64,000 bases of DNA from Seohaeicola saemankumensis (GCF_042678485.1 NZ_JBHTKR010000003.1:434001-498000), one strand, 5' to 3'; shown: positions 33,749 through 43,195, counted from the stretch's first letter. The notes: a model not told the origin generated them from the sequence alone. Numbers and translations are program-made.

Positions 33749-36189
33749 GCCTTCATCCTTTCGCCCATCGGGTCATAGAGGGGAACCAGCGAAGGCGTGG
33801 CGGCAAAGCGCCGCCCCGCCACTTCGATCTCGTAGCTTGAGGCCAGCACGTCTTCCGCGCTTTCACCGGCGCAGGGCACATAGGCCATGCCAACGGCCCC
33901 GCCCAGCGTGTGGCCGTAATTGGCCGAGGTGACGATCGACACGATCTGACCGTCGCGCACCAGGGCTTCGTTGTGAAACAGCATCGGGTCGGGATCCTTT
34001 AGCAGGAACTGCACCATGCGGCGCGACAGCCCCGATTCGCGCTTGCGCAAGACCGCGTCGCGCCCGATGAAATCGCCCTTGCCCGTGCGGACGGCAAAGC
34101 CAAGCCCGGCCTCCAGCACGTGATCCTCATCCGTGATGTCATGGCCCCAATGACGATAGGCCTTTTCAATGCGGCAACTGTCCAGCGTGTGCAGACCGCA
34201 GAGCGTCAGGCCCATGTCGGCGCCCGCGTCTTCCAGCGCTTCGAACACATGGGCTGTCTGGTCGCTGCTGACATAGAGCTCCCAGCCCAGTTCACCGACG
34301 TAGGACACGCGATGCGCGCGGGCCAGGCCCATGCCAATCTCGATCTCGCGCGCGGTGCCGAAAGGATGCGCGTCATTGCCCATGTCATCGGGACTGACGC
34401 GCGCCAGAAGGTCGCGCGATTTCGGCCCCATCAGGCACAGCACGGATTCGGCCGCCGTCACATCGGTGACGACGGCAAAGTCATCGCCCAGGTGACGCCG
34501 CAGCCATGCCAGATCGCGCTGCAAGGTGGCCCCCGGCACAACAAGCAGGAAAGCCGTTTCCGACAGACGCGTGACCGTCAGATCGGATTCGATCCCGCCA
34601 CGGGCGTTCAGCATCTGGGTATAGACGATCCGCCCCGGCGGCACGTCCATCTGGTTGGCGCAAAGCCTTTGCAGGAAGGCCAGCGCCCCCGGCCCTTCGA
34701 CCCGGATCTTGCCGAAACTGGTCATGTCGAAAAGGCCCACGCCCTCACGCACCGCCATGTGTTCGGCGCGCTGGTTGTCGAACCAGTTCTGGCGCCCCCA
34801 GTCATAGCGGTATTCGCGTTCCTGCACCGGACGCGCGAACCAGTTGGCGCGTTCCCATCCCGCGACCTCGCCAAAAACGGCGCCACGTTCGGCCAGGTGC
34901 CCATGCAGCGGCGAGCGGCGCACGCCGCGCGCGGTTTCAACCTGCCGGTAGGGGTAGTGATCGGCATAGAGCAGGCCCAGCGTTTCGGTTACGCGTTCCT
35001 TCAGGTAACGGCGGTTGCGCTGGAAGGGTTGCGCGCGGCGGATATCCACCTCCCACAGATCGAAGGGGGGCGCGCCTTCGGTGATCCAATGCGCCAGCGC
35101 CATGCCCGCCCCGCCCGAGGACACGATCCCGATGGAGTTGTATCCGGCAGCGATCCAGTAGCCGCGCTTTTCGGGCGCCTCGCCCAGGTAATAGCGGTCG
35201 TCGGGGGTGAAGCTTTCGGGACCGTTGAAGAAGGTGTGGATGCCTGCCGTCTGAAACAGCGGCATGCGGTTCATCGCATGTTCAAGGATCGGCTGGAAAT
35301 GGTCGAAATCCTCGGGCAGGCTGTCAAAGCAGAAATCCTCGGATATCCCGGTCATGCCCCATGGTTTCGCCTTTGGCTCGAAGGCGCCCAGCATCATTTT
35401 TCCGGCGTCTTCCTTGTAATAGGCGCATTCATCGGGCACGCGCAGCACCGGCAGGCGGCCCAGCCCCTCAACGGGTTCGGTCAGCAGGTAGAAATGTTCG
35501 CAGGCATGCAGCGGCAGGGTCACGCCCGATTGTGCGGCCAGATCGCGGCCCCACATGCCACCGCAGTTGATCACCACATCGGCGGCGATATGACCCCGGC
35601 CTTCGGCGGTTTCCCAATCGACGCCGGTGACGCTGGTACCATCATCGGTCACGCGCGTGACCTTGACGCCTTCGACGATGCGCGCGCCGCGCATCCGCGC
35701 GCCCTTGGCCAGCGCCATGGCGATATTGGCCGGGTCGCATTGCCCGTCCAGCGGCAGATGCACGCCGCCCAGCACATCGCCCACGTTCAGATGCGGATAC
35801 ATCGCCTTGATCTCGGAGGGCGAGATTTCGGCCACATCGACGTCAAAGGCGCGGGCCAGCGTGGCCTGGCGGCGCAATTCCTCAAGCCGGTGTTCGGTCA
35901 GCGCGACCGAGATCGACCCGGTCTGCCGTATGCCCGTGGCAACGCCGGTTTCCTCTTCCAGCCGGACGTAAAGATCGGCGGAATATTTCGCCAGCCGCGT
36001 CATGTTCTGGCTGGCGCGCAACTGTCCGATCAGACCCGCGGCATGCCATGTGGTGCCGCTGGTCAGCTGCTTGCGTTCCAGCAGGATGATATCGGTCCAG
36101 CCTGCCTTTGCCAGATGATAGGCGACCGAGCAGCCCGAGACACCACCCCCGATGATGACAGCCCGCGCCTTGTTCGGCAGATCCACCAT
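33745..36189 (-). CDS. Dimethylglycine/sarcosine dehydrogenase-like flavoprotein with GcvT domain (first paralogue)
   Basis: 814 residues. The N-terminal DAO/FAD domain has AVIIGGGVSGCSVAYHLA and TSGTTWHAAGLIGQLRASQ; the His of WHAAG is the covalent FAD site in dimethylglycine dehydrogenase. The C-terminal half is a GcvT-like folate domain (FGKIRVEGPGALAFLQRL, later ELGWELYVSSDQ, and the aminomethyltransferase barrel). It oxidatively removes an N-methyl group and can pass it to tetrahydrofolate. It sits 2 bases after the homocysteine methyltransferase gene and overlaps the MttB gene. Confidence 0.88.
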   Translation of the reverse strand: MVDLPNKARAVIIGGGVSGCSVAYHLAKAGWTDIILLERKQLTSGTTWHAAGLIGQLRASQNMTRLAKYSADLYVRLEEETGVATGIRQTGSISVALTEHRLEELRRQATLARAFDVDVAEISPSEIKAMYPHLNVGDVLGGVHLPLDGQCDPANIAMALAKGARMRGARIVEGVKVTRVTDDGTSVTGVDWETAEGRGHIAADVVINCGGMWGRDLAAQSGVTLPLHACEHFYLLTEPVEGLGRLPVLRVPDECAYYKEDAGKMMLGAFEPKAKPWGMTGISEDFCFDSLPEDFDHFQPILEHAMNRMPLFQTAGIHTFFNGPESFTPDDRYYLGEAPEKRGYWIAAGYNSIGIVSSGGAGMALAHWITEGAPPFDLWEVDIRRAQPFQRNRRYLKERVTETLGLLYADHYPYRQVETARGVRRSPLHGHLAERGAVFGEVAGWERANWFARPVQEREYRYDWGRQNWFDNQRAEHMAVREGVGLFDMTSFGKIRVEGPGALAFLQRLCANQMDVPPGRIVYTQMLNARGGIESDLTVTRLSETAFLLVVPGATLQRDLAWLRRHLGDDFAVVTDVTAAESVLCLMGPKSRDLLARVSPDDMGNDAHPFGTAREIEIGMGLARAHRVSYVGELGWELYVSSDQTAHVFEALEDAGADMGLTLCGLHTLDSCRIEKAYRHWGHDITDEDHVLEAGLGFAVRTGKGDFIGRDAVLRKRESGLSRRMVQFLLKDPDPMLFHNEALVRDGQIVSIVTSANYGHTLGGAVGMAYVPCAGESAEDVLASSYEIEVAGRRFAATPSLVPLYDPMGERMKA

Positions 36190-36191
36190 GG

Positions 36192-37082
36192 TCAGACCAC
36201 CTCATGCCCTGCGGCGCGGATTTGCCGCGCCAGTTCCGTGATATGGGCCGGGCCCACCTCGCAGCAGCCGCCGACGATGCTGGCGCCCTGCCCGATCCAT
36301 CCCATGGCATGGGTGGCGTAAGCCTCGGGGCCCAGATCCTGCCGTGCCGACAGGGAATCCACGGTGGGTTTGTGACCCAGGAATTCCTGCGTGATCCGGG
36401 TAAAGCCGTTGGCATAGGCGCCAAACGGCTTGCTGCCCCGCGCCAGAACATCCAGCGCCGCCGGGATCGCCTCGGGAACCGAGCAGTTGATCAGGATCGC
36501 ATCAGCAGCGTCGGCCACGGCCAGCACATCGGCCAAAGCCTCGCCTGAGCGCAGGCGCGTGCCGTCGGTGTCATCCACGGTCAGCGACAGCCAGACCGGC
36601 AGACCCGCCTGAATCGCACCCTCCAGAACCGCCCTTGCATGGGCGACAGAGGCCACGGTTTCGCAAATCAGGATATCGCATCCCTTGGCCAGAGCCTTGG
36701 CTACTTCCGCATAAAGCGGCACGGCCACGTCATGGGCGGGGTGGATATCGGGGCGGTAGCTGGCGATCAGCGGGCCGATGCTGCCCGCGATCCGGCCCGC
36801 ACCATGGGCGGACCGGGCGGCCTGCGCCTCGGCCAGAGACAGGCCGATCAGGGCGTCAAGCTTGCCCGCCAGCGGGGTGCCGGCCAGCCGGTCATGATGC
36901 ACGGCATAGCTGTTGGTGGTGGCCATGGTCGATCCCGCATCGAAGTAATCGCCATGCACGGCGCGCACGATGCCCGGATGATCCACCATCACCTGCGTCG
37001 ACCACAGAGGTGTGGGCCTGTCGCCCGAACGGTGCACCAGTTCCTGCCCCATGCCACCATCCAGAAGTGTGATCTTGCTCAA
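36192..37082 (-). CDS. Homocysteine S-methyltransferase family protein (BHMT/MmuM-like)
   Basis: 296 residues. LLDGGMGQELVHRSGD at the N-terminus and the three zinc cysteines, one in ILINCSVPEAI and two in VGGCCEVGPAHI, are complete, so it should be an active zinc-dependent methyltransferase acting on homocysteine or another thiol. Betaine or S-methylmethionine are known donors in the family. It lies between two DMGDH-like genes and overlaps the upstream one by four bases. In this operon a methylated ammonium compound is the obvious donor candidate. Confidence 0.87.
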   Translation of the reverse strand: MSKITLLDGGMGQELVHRSGDRPTPLWSTQVMVDHPGIVRAVHGDYFDAGSTMATTNSYAVHHDRLAGTPLAGKLDALIGLSLAEAQAARSAHGAGRIAGSIGPLIASYRPDIHPAHDVAVPLYAEVAKALAKGCDILICETVASVAHARAVLEGAIQAGLPVWLSLTVDDTDGTRLRSGEALADVLAVADAADAILINCSVPEAIPAALDVLARGSKPFGAYANGFTRITQEFLGHKPTVDSLSARQDLGPEAYATHAMGWIGQGASIVGGCCEVGPAHITELARQIRAAGHEVV

Positions 37083-39505
37083 GCCCTGATCCTTTCATTG
37101 GCCGGATCCCAGAGCGGGCCATCCGGCTGCACCACTGCGCCGTAGCGCTTACCGAAAATCTCGACCTCAAGCGGTGTGCCGGGGGCGGCCAGATCGGCGC
37201 GCACCATGCCCAGCGCCAGCGAAGACCCCACCCGATACCCCCAGGCCCCGCTTGTGGTTTCGCCCACGATCTGCCCGTCATGCCAAAGCGTGGACATATA
37301 GGGCGCGTCCTGCTCGCCTGCCTCCACGGTCAAGGTGACGAAGCGCTTGGTCACGCCTGCGTCCTTCTCGGCCAGCAGTGCGGCCTTGCCGGGGAAGTCC
37401 TTGGACCAGTCGATGAACCGCTCCAGCCCGCCTTGCAGCAAGGTGTAGTCGGTGGACAGGTCCCCCTTCCATGCGCGATAGGCCTTTTCGATCCTCAGCG
37501 CGTTCAGGGCGAACATGCCGAAAGGCGTGGCGCCCGCCCCCGTCACCGCATCCCAGATCAGCGGGGCGTCGGCGGCGGGGCAATGCACCTCCCAGCCCAG
37601 TTCACCCGCGAAAGAGACACGCATCAGCATGCAATCCACACCGCAGACCCGCGCTTGCTGCGCGGACAACCAGGACAGGGTCAGATCCGCATCGGTCAGA
37701 GGGGCAAGCACCTCGCGGGCTTTCGGCCCCGTGACCAGCAGGCAATCGTATTTGTCCGAACGGTCATGCACCATGATGCCCGCAGGGGCCTGGCGCGACA
37801 GCAATTCGCCGTCATGTCGCTGCGCGACGCCCGCCGTGATCAGCCATGTGCAATCGGGACTGCGCGGGATGACCGACATTTCGGTCACGATCCGGCCCTT
37901 GTCATCGGCGAAATAGGCCAGACCCACGCGCCCCACGCGCGGGATGCGCGATGCGGTCAGGCTGTTGACGAACGCCTCGGCCCCTGGCCCTTCCACTGAC
38001 AGGCGGCTGAAGCCCGAGATCGCCAGCACACCGCAGCCATCGCGGACGGCCGCGCATTCCTCGGCCACGCGCGGCGCCCATGGGCCTGCGCGGTCCCAGG
38101 TCTGGCTGCCGTCCCAGCTGGTATCGTCGCCGGGCTTGGCGAACCAGTTCGCGCGTTCCCACCCGTTGTAGGCACCGAACTGCGCGCCCGCGTCCTTCAG
38201 GCGGGAATGCAGCGCCGACAACTTGCGATCGGCCCCGGCGGGCCAACGGGCATGAGGGAAATGCATGCCATATTCGTGGCCGTAAACCTCCAGGCCCTTT
38301 TCGATGCAATAGGCCGGATCCTCGAACCCGGTGAAGCGGCGCGGATCGCAGGACCACATATCCCATTCCGTGCCGCCCTCGGTCACCCATTCGGCCAGCA
38401 CCTTGCCCGCGCCACCGGCCTGGCAGATGCCGAAGGTGAAAACGCAAGCCTCGAAGGCATTTGGCAGGCCGGGCATCGGACCGATCAGCGGATTGCCATC
38501 GGGGGTATAGGGGATCGGCCCGTTGATGACCTTGCTCAGCCCCGCCTTTTCCAGCAGCGGCACGCGGGCCATGGCATCACCGATATACCATTCCAGCCGC
38601 TCCAGATCGTCGGGAAACAGCTGAAAGCTGAAATCCTCGGGCATCGGGTCCTCCGGCGTGATCCAATGGGCGCGCCCGTTGCGCTCATAAGGGCCAAGGT
38701 TGAAGCCGTGCTTTTCCTGCCGCAGGTAATAGCTGCTGTCGACATCGCGCAGCAGCGGCAGCTTGGCGCCCGTGGAGGCGGACCATTCCGCAAGTTCGGG
38801 GATCGTGTCGAACAACAGGTACTGATGGCTCATCACCATCATCGGCACCTCGCGGCCGAACATCGCGCCGACCTCGCGCGCATAGTAGCCGGCGGCATTC
38901 ACCACCTTTTCGCAGCGCACCTCGCCCTTGGGGGTGACGACAACCCATTCATCCCCCTCGCGCCGCACGGCGGTGACGGGGCAGAAGCGTTCGATCCGCG
39001 CGCCCATCTGGCGCGCCCCCTTGGCCAGAGCCTGGGTCAGCTGCGCGGGGTCGATATCCCCGTCATTGGGATCGTAAAGCGCGCCCTGCAGGTCATGGGT
39101 TTCCAGGAAGGGATAGCGGCCGCGCATCTCGTCCGGGCCCAGCAGATCCAGATCCATGCCCTGATAGCGGCCCATGCCCACGACGCGGGCGAATTCCTGC
39201 ATCCGTTCGCGGCTATGGCCCAGACGCAGGGACCCGGTGACGTGGTAGTTCATCGGATAGTCGACCTCGGCGCCAAGGCGCCGGTACAGATCCGCCGAAT
39301 AGCGCTGCATGTTCATGATCGACCAGCTGGACGAGAAGGTCGGCACGTTTCCGGCCGCATGCCATGTCGATCCGGCCGTCAGCTCGTTGCGCTCCAGCAG
39401 CAGGCTATCGGTCCATCCCGCGCGTGCCAGATGGTACAGGGCAGATGCCCCCACCGCGCCGCCGCCGATGATGACCACGCGCGCCTGTGTCGGAAAATCC
39501 GCCAT
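37079..39505 (-). CDS. Dimethylglycine/sarcosine dehydrogenase-like flavoprotein with GcvT domain (second paralogue)
   Basis: 808 residues with the same architecture as its neighbour: FAD loop VVIIGGGAVGASALYHLA, covalent-His motif AGSTWHAAGNVPTFSS, and a C-terminal GcvT folate-binding part (FSRLSVEGPGAEAFVNSL, ELGWEVHCPAAD). It is first of the operon; GGGGCAAGG precedes the ATG. Having two distinct copies suggests successive demethylation steps on one substrate or two related substrates. It is divergent from a LysR gene that probably controls the operon. Confidence 0.88.
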   Translation of the reverse strand: MADFPTQARVVIIGGGAVGASALYHLARAGWTDSLLLERNELTAGSTWHAAGNVPTFSSSWSIMNMQRYSADLYRRLGAEVDYPMNYHVTGSLRLGHSRERMQEFARVVGMGRYQGMDLDLLGPDEMRGRYPFLETHDLQGALYDPNDGDIDPAQLTQALAKGARQMGARIERFCPVTAVRREGDEWVVVTPKGEVRCEKVVNAAGYYAREVGAMFGREVPMMVMSHQYLLFDTIPELAEWSASTGAKLPLLRDVDSSYYLRQEKHGFNLGPYERNGRAHWITPEDPMPEDFSFQLFPDDLERLEWYIGDAMARVPLLEKAGLSKVINGPIPYTPDGNPLIGPMPGLPNAFEACVFTFGICQAGGAGKVLAEWVTEGGTEWDMWSCDPRRFTGFEDPAYCIEKGLEVYGHEYGMHFPHARWPAGADRKLSALHSRLKDAGAQFGAYNGWERANWFAKPGDDTSWDGSQTWDRAGPWAPRVAEECAAVRDGCGVLAISGFSRLSVEGPGAEAFVNSLTASRIPRVGRVGLAYFADDKGRIVTEMSVIPRSPDCTWLITAGVAQRHDGELLSRQAPAGIMVHDRSDKYDCLLVTGPKAREVLAPLTDADLTLSWLSAQQARVCGVDCMLMRVSFAGELGWEVHCPAADAPLIWDAVTGAGATPFGMFALNALRIEKAYRAWKGDLSTDYTLLQGGLERFIDWSKDFPGKAALLAEKDAGVTKRFVTLTVEAGEQDAPYMSTLWHDGQIVGETTSGAWGYRVGSSLALGMVRADLAAPGTPLEVEIFGKRYGAVVQPDGPLWDPANERIRA

Positions 39506-39568
39506 GCCTTGCCCCTTTGCCTTCTGTCCGCTGTCTGTCGACTGACTATCGACTGGGCGAATGCCTCT

Positions 39569-39597
39569 ATCAATCCGGGTCAGCCGGGTTTATTGAT
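39569..39597. promoter_or_regulatory. Candidate LysR operator in the methylamine operon promoter
   Basis: ATCAAT (39569-39574) and ATTGAT (39592-39597) are a perfect inverted repeat spaced by 17 bases, with CCGGGT repeated twice between them. It lies in the 116-base divergent region directly before the LysR start, the normal place for autoregulation. Confidence 0.5.
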
Positions 39598-39621
39598 CGG
39601 AAAAGCCGATTAGGAACCACG

Positions 39622-40485
39622 ATGCAAACCGAGCTTCTGGAAACATTCCTGGACCTGTGCGAAACGCGCAGCTTCAACCGCACCGCAGATCGGCTGGGTG
39701 TCACGCAATCCACGGTATCCGGACGGGTGCACGCGCTTGAGGGGGCGCTGGGTTGCCGCCTGTTCCACCGCTCGCGGGCCGGCACCGGGCTGACCACCGA
39801 AGGCCTGCGGTTCGAGCCCCATGCCCGCGCCCTGCGGCAAGGCTGGGCAGAGGCGCTGCAGGATACGGCCGGATCGGGCAGCCGCGCCATGACGCTGCGG
39901 ATCGGGCTGCAACGCGATCTGACAGACCATCACATCGGCGACTGGATGCGCCAGTTCCGTGCCGCCCTGCCCGAGGCCGCTTTCTATATCGAGGCGGATT
40001 ATTCCGCCCAGATGTGTGCCGATCTTGTCAGCGGGGCGCTGGATCTGGCGCTGCTGTTCACGCCAAAGCCGCAACCGGACCTGCATTTCGAAACCGTGGG
40101 AGAGTTGTCTTACCGCATGGTGTCGACCCGGCCGGTCGCGCTGGCCAGCCTGCCCATTGAACGCTATGTGCGCGCCAATATCTCGCCCGCCTTCAGCGCC
40201 GCACATGCGGGCCTTTTGCCGCAACTCACGGCCGCCCCCGTGTCCAGCGGTCAGAATGCCACGGTCACCGGCCTGATCCTTGCCCTGGATGGCGCAGGTT
40301 ATGTCCTCGAGGATACGGCACAATCCCTGATCGAGGCCGGGCAGGTCCATGCCGTCGCGAATGCGCCGCGCATCCCGCAGCCGGTTTTCGCAGCCCTGCC
40401 GCTGCGCCAGCGGCACCGCCCCTTGCAACGGCGCCTGGTCACCGTGCTGCGCGCGCATTTCTCGGCCAAACGACCGCAGAAATGA
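39622..40485 (+). CDS. LysR-family regulator, probable controller of the methylamine operon
   Basis: 287 residues. The N-terminal winged helix is clear (LLETFLDLCETRSFNRTADRL and VTQSTVSGRVHALEGALGCRLFHR in part, residues 4-60), followed by a periplasmic-binding-protein-like effector domain. The ATG at 39622 has TAGGAACC before it; the longer frame from 39487 runs through the divergent promoter. Position suggests it senses the methylated compound or a product and activates the divergent five-gene operon. Confidence 0.85.
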   Translation: MQTELLETFLDLCETRSFNRTADRLGVTQSTVSGRVHALEGALGCRLFHRSRAGTGLTTEGLRFEPHARALRQGWAEALQDTAGSGSRAMTLRIGLQRDLTDHHIGDWMRQFRAALPEAAFYIEADYSAQMCADLVSGALDLALLFTPKPQPDLHFETVGELSYRMVSTRPVALASLPIERYVRANISPAFSAAHAGLLPQLTAAPVSSGQNATVTGLILALDGAGYVLEDTAQSLIEAGQVHAVANAPRIPQPVFAALPLRQRHRPLQRRLVTVLRAHFSAKRPQK

Positions 40486-40508
40486 CAAACCCGCACCAAG
40501 GGCGCGGG
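40479..40508 (-). terminator. Terminator between two LysR genes
   Basis: Minus-strand stem CCCGC/GCGGG (40508-40504 with 40494-40490) around a 9-base loop, followed by TTTGTCATTT. It serves the LysR gene ending at 40540 and overlaps the end of the convergent LysR gene. Confidence 0.45.
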
Positions 40509-40539
40509 CGGGCTTGCCATAGTCATTCGGATCAGGCGC

Positions 40540-41445
40540 TTACCACTCGGTCGGGCCCTTGTCGGCAAAGGCATGCACCAGGAAGTCGATGAAGGCACGG
40601 ACCTTGGGCTGGGTGAAGCGGCCCGGCGGATAGACCGCATATATCCCTTGGGTTTCAACCGGCAGATCGGGGATCGCATCCTCGACCAGACCCTTTTCCA
40701 TTGCATCGGCATAAAGGAAGCTGGGCAGATAGGCGATGCCAAGCCCGGCCACACAGGCGTTCAGCAACGACTGGCCGTCATTCACGCTCAGCCAGCCGGC
40801 GGTACGCACCTGGCGCTTTTCACCTGATGGGGCGGTCAGTTTCCAGACGTTGCCGTTGGACTGATTGGAATAATGCAGCAGCTTGTGATCGTTCAAATCG
40901 TCGATCTTCTGCGGGCGGCCATATTTCTCGAAATAGCCGGGGCTTGCGATCATCCGCTTGGTGGTTTCGGTCAGCTTGCGGGCACGCAGGGTGCTGTCTT
41001 CAAGCTCGCCGATCCGCACGGCCATGTCGAAGCCTTCGCTGATCAGTTCGACATAGCGATTGTTCAGCACCATGTTCACCGTGATATCGGGGAATTCCGA
41101 CAGGAACTCGCCCAGCACAGGCGACAGGTGATTGACCCCGAAGTCGGTCGCGACCGAGATCCGCAGCAGGCCCGAGGGCGCCGATTGCATCGAGGTGACA
41201 AGCGCATCCGCCTCGCCCGCATCGTTCAGGACCCGCCGGGCCCGGTCGTAATAGGCAAGGCCAATCTCGGTCGGGCTGACACGCCGCGTGGTGCGGTTCA
41301 GCAACCTTGCGCCCAGACGCGCCTCAAGGCTTGAGACATGCTTTGACACGGCCGATTTGGATATGCCCATCTTCTTGGCGGCATCGGTGAAGCCACCCTG
41401 ATCCACGACCGTGGCGAAGGCTTCCATTTCCGTCAGACGATCCAT
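40540..41445 (-). CDS. LysR-family transcriptional regulator
   Basis: 301 residues. The DNA-binding domain (MEAFATVVDQGGFTDAAKKM, SKSAVSKHVSSLEARLGARL) and the effector domain with LRISVATDFGVNHLSPVLGEF place it in the CrgA/DsdC-like LysR subgroup. ATG at 41445 fits the AAAGGG site better than GTG at 41454. It is divergent from the aminotransferase/ligase pair across a 351-base gap holding three TTTGAT boxes, but those boxes do not look like a typical LysR T-N11-A site. Confidence 0.85.
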   Translation of the reverse strand: MDRLTEMEAFATVVDQGGFTDAAKKMGISKSAVSKHVSSLEARLGARLLNRTTRRVSPTEIGLAYYDRARRVLNDAGEADALVTSMQSAPSGLLRISVATDFGVNHLSPVLGEFLSEFPDITVNMVLNNRYVELISEGFDMAVRIGELEDSTLRARKLTETTKRMIASPGYFEKYGRPQKIDDLNDHKLLHYSNQSNGNVWKLTAPSGEKRQVRTAGWLSVNDGQSLLNACVAGLGIAYLPSFLYADAMEKGLVEDAIPDLPVETQGIYAVYPPGRFTQPKVRAFIDFLVHAFADKGPTEW

Positions 41446-41584
41446 CCGCGACACCCTTTCGTTTGCGTTGTTTCCGGTATCGCGTCGAAATCAGGCATGA
41501 CTTGGGCGGGGTGCGGACAATATCGGGGTATTGTCAGGGATCGTTAATGGCATGGAAACAGGCAAGCGGGCAGAAAAGGGCCAT

Positions 41585-41608
41585 TTCTTCTTGCTGAAAA
41601 TATCCATG
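41585..41608 (-). repeat. Dispersed 3'-end motif A, copy 4
   Basis: On the minus strand CAT-GGATATTT-TCA-GCAAGAAGAA. Unlike the other copies it does not follow a gene end; it lies 140 bases upstream of the LysR start. Confidence 0.65.
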
Positions 41609-41676
41609 AATCCCGTCTGTACCGCCGGATTCCGCGATGCCAGATGCCCCTTTCGCTGCGGTCAGGCGTCAGAAAA

Positions 41677-41751
41677 TTTGATCATATCAAACCTATTTCA
41701 GCCATTCGTGCCGAAGATCATCAAATTTGTTCCCTTTGCATTTGATCAAAT
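41677..41751. promoter_or_regulatory. Three TTTGAT/ATCAAA operator-like boxes
   Basis: TTTGAT-CAT-ATCAAA (41677-41691), GATCATCAAATTTG (41716-41729, with palindromic CAAATTTG) and the perfect 12-bp palindrome ATTTGATCAAAT (41740-41751) recur within 75 bases, just before the aminotransferase gene. Their spacing and symmetry suggest a dimeric regulator binding cooperatively; its identity is unknown. Confidence 0.6.
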
Positions 41752-41796
41752 ATATGGATGCAACAACACAGGGGCAAAAGCCAGGGTCATGACGCG

Positions 41797-43194
41797 ATGA
41801 ACGGAATGGTGGAAACAACCGCAGACAGCCTGGCTGGCGTGCCGATCGCCCGTCTGGAAACGGTGCGCGCGCGGGAAGCTGCATCCTATGCGGACCGGCG
41901 GCCACGCACACAGGCGGCGCTGGCAGGCGGCACAGAGGCCTGGCTGGACGGTGTGCCGATGCACTGGATGAAAGATTGGCCCATGCCTTTCCCGATGCTG
42001 GTGGCGCAGGCGCGCAATGCCAGGCTGACCGATCTGGACGGGCACCGGATCGACGATTTCTGCCTGGGCGATACGGGTTCGATGTTCGGCCATTCGCCCG
42101 CCCCCGTGGCCGAAGCGATCCGCCAGCAGGCCCGCGCCGGGCTGACCTATATGCTGCCGACCGAAACCGCGCTTGAGGCGGGCCGGTTGCTGACGGAACG
42201 CTTTGGCGATTACCGCTGGCAGATCGCCACGACCGCGACGGATGCCAACCGCTTTGCCCTGCGCGTGGCGCGCGCGGTGACCGGGCGGCCAAAGGTTCTG
42301 GTCTTCAACGGGTGCTACCACGGCACCGTGGACGAGGCGATGGTGGCGCTGCATGACGGGCAGACCGTGGCCCGCCCCGGCCTGACCGGGCAGGTGGCCG
42401 ATCTGACCCGCACCGCCGTGGCCGTGGAATTCAACGACCTGTCCGGGGTCGAGGCGGCGCTGGCAACCGGCGAGGTTGCCGCGATCCTGACCGAGCCGGT
42501 CATGACGAATTCCTGCATGGTCCTGCCCCAGCCGGGCTTTCACGACGGGCTGCGCGCCCTGTCGCGCCAGTATGGCGCGCTGCTGATCATCGACGAGACG
42601 CATACCATCTCCAGCGGGCTGGGCGGCTATACCGCTGTACATGGGCTGGACCCTGACATCTTCGTCGCCGGCAAATGCATCGCGGGCGGAATGCCCACGG
42701 CGATCTGGGGGCTGCGCGCCGCCGTGGCCGCGCGTTTCGCCAGCTATAACGCCACCCGCGCGCCGGGCCATTCGGGGATGGGCACCACCCTGTCTGCCAA
42801 TCCGATGCAATTCGCCTGCCTGCGGGCAACACTGGCCGAGGTGATGACACCTGACGCTTATGCCCATATGGAAAAAGGCGCGGCAAGGCTGGAGGCCGGG
42901 CTGGCCGCAGCCATTGCCCGCCACGGGGCGCCGTGGCACGTCGTGCGCGTCGGCGCACGGGTCGAGTTCATCTGCGCCCCCGGGCCGTTGCGGAACGGGA
43001 CCGAGGCGGAGGCGGCGCATAAACCGGCACTGGAAGCGGTAATCCACACCTGCCTGCTGAACCGTGGCTGCCTGATTGCCCCCTTTCACAACATGATGCT
43101 GGTCAGCCCCGTCACAAGCATGAAACAGGTAGACCGGCTGATCGCCGCCTTCGACAAGACGCTGGCCCTTCTGTTCGGGCATCACGAGGACTGA
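41797..43194 (+). CDS. Class III PLP aminotransferase
   Basis: 465 residues. Key features are DFCLGDTGSMFGHSP, LVFNGCYHGTVDEAM, LLIIDETHTISSG with the PLP-binding Asp, and the Schiff-base lysine in DIFVAGKCIAGGMP (K293). It resembles glutamate-1-semialdehyde aminomutase-like and omega-aminotransferases, which act on terminal amines with 2-oxoglutarate or pyruvate. Starts at 41797 or 41806 are both possible and neither has a strong ribosome site. A glutamine-synthetase-like gene follows after one base, so the two probably work on the same amine. Confidence 0.82.
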   Translation: MNGMVETTADSLAGVPIARLETVRAREAASYADRRPRTQAALAGGTEAWLDGVPMHWMKDWPMPFPMLVAQARNARLTDLDGHRIDDFCLGDTGSMFGHSPAPVAEAIRQQARAGLTYMLPTETALEAGRLLTERFGDYRWQIATTATDANRFALRVARAVTGRPKVLVFNGCYHGTVDEAMVALHDGQTVARPGLTGQVADLTRTAVAVEFNDLSGVEAALATGEVAAILTEPVMTNSCMVLPQPGFHDGLRALSRQYGALLIIDETHTISSGLGGYTAVHGLDPDIFVAGKCIAGGMPTAIWGLRAAVAARFASYNATRAPGHSGMGTTLSANPMQFACLRATLAEVMTPDAYAHMEKGAARLEAGLAAAIARHGAPWHVVRVGARVEFICAPGPLRNGTEAEAAHKPALEAVIHTCLLNRGCLIAPFHNMMLVSPVTSMKQVDRLIAAFDKTLALLFGHHED

Positions 43195-43195
43195 C

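Larger units (their letters stand above)
41446..41796. other. Divergent intergenic region between LysR and aminotransferase genes
   Basis: 351 bases without a supported gene. It holds a copy of dispersed motif A (41585-41608) and the three TTTGAT/ATCAAA boxes (41677-41751); the right half is notably AT-rich compared with the window. No convincing RNA gene or small ORF was found. Confidence 0.6.
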
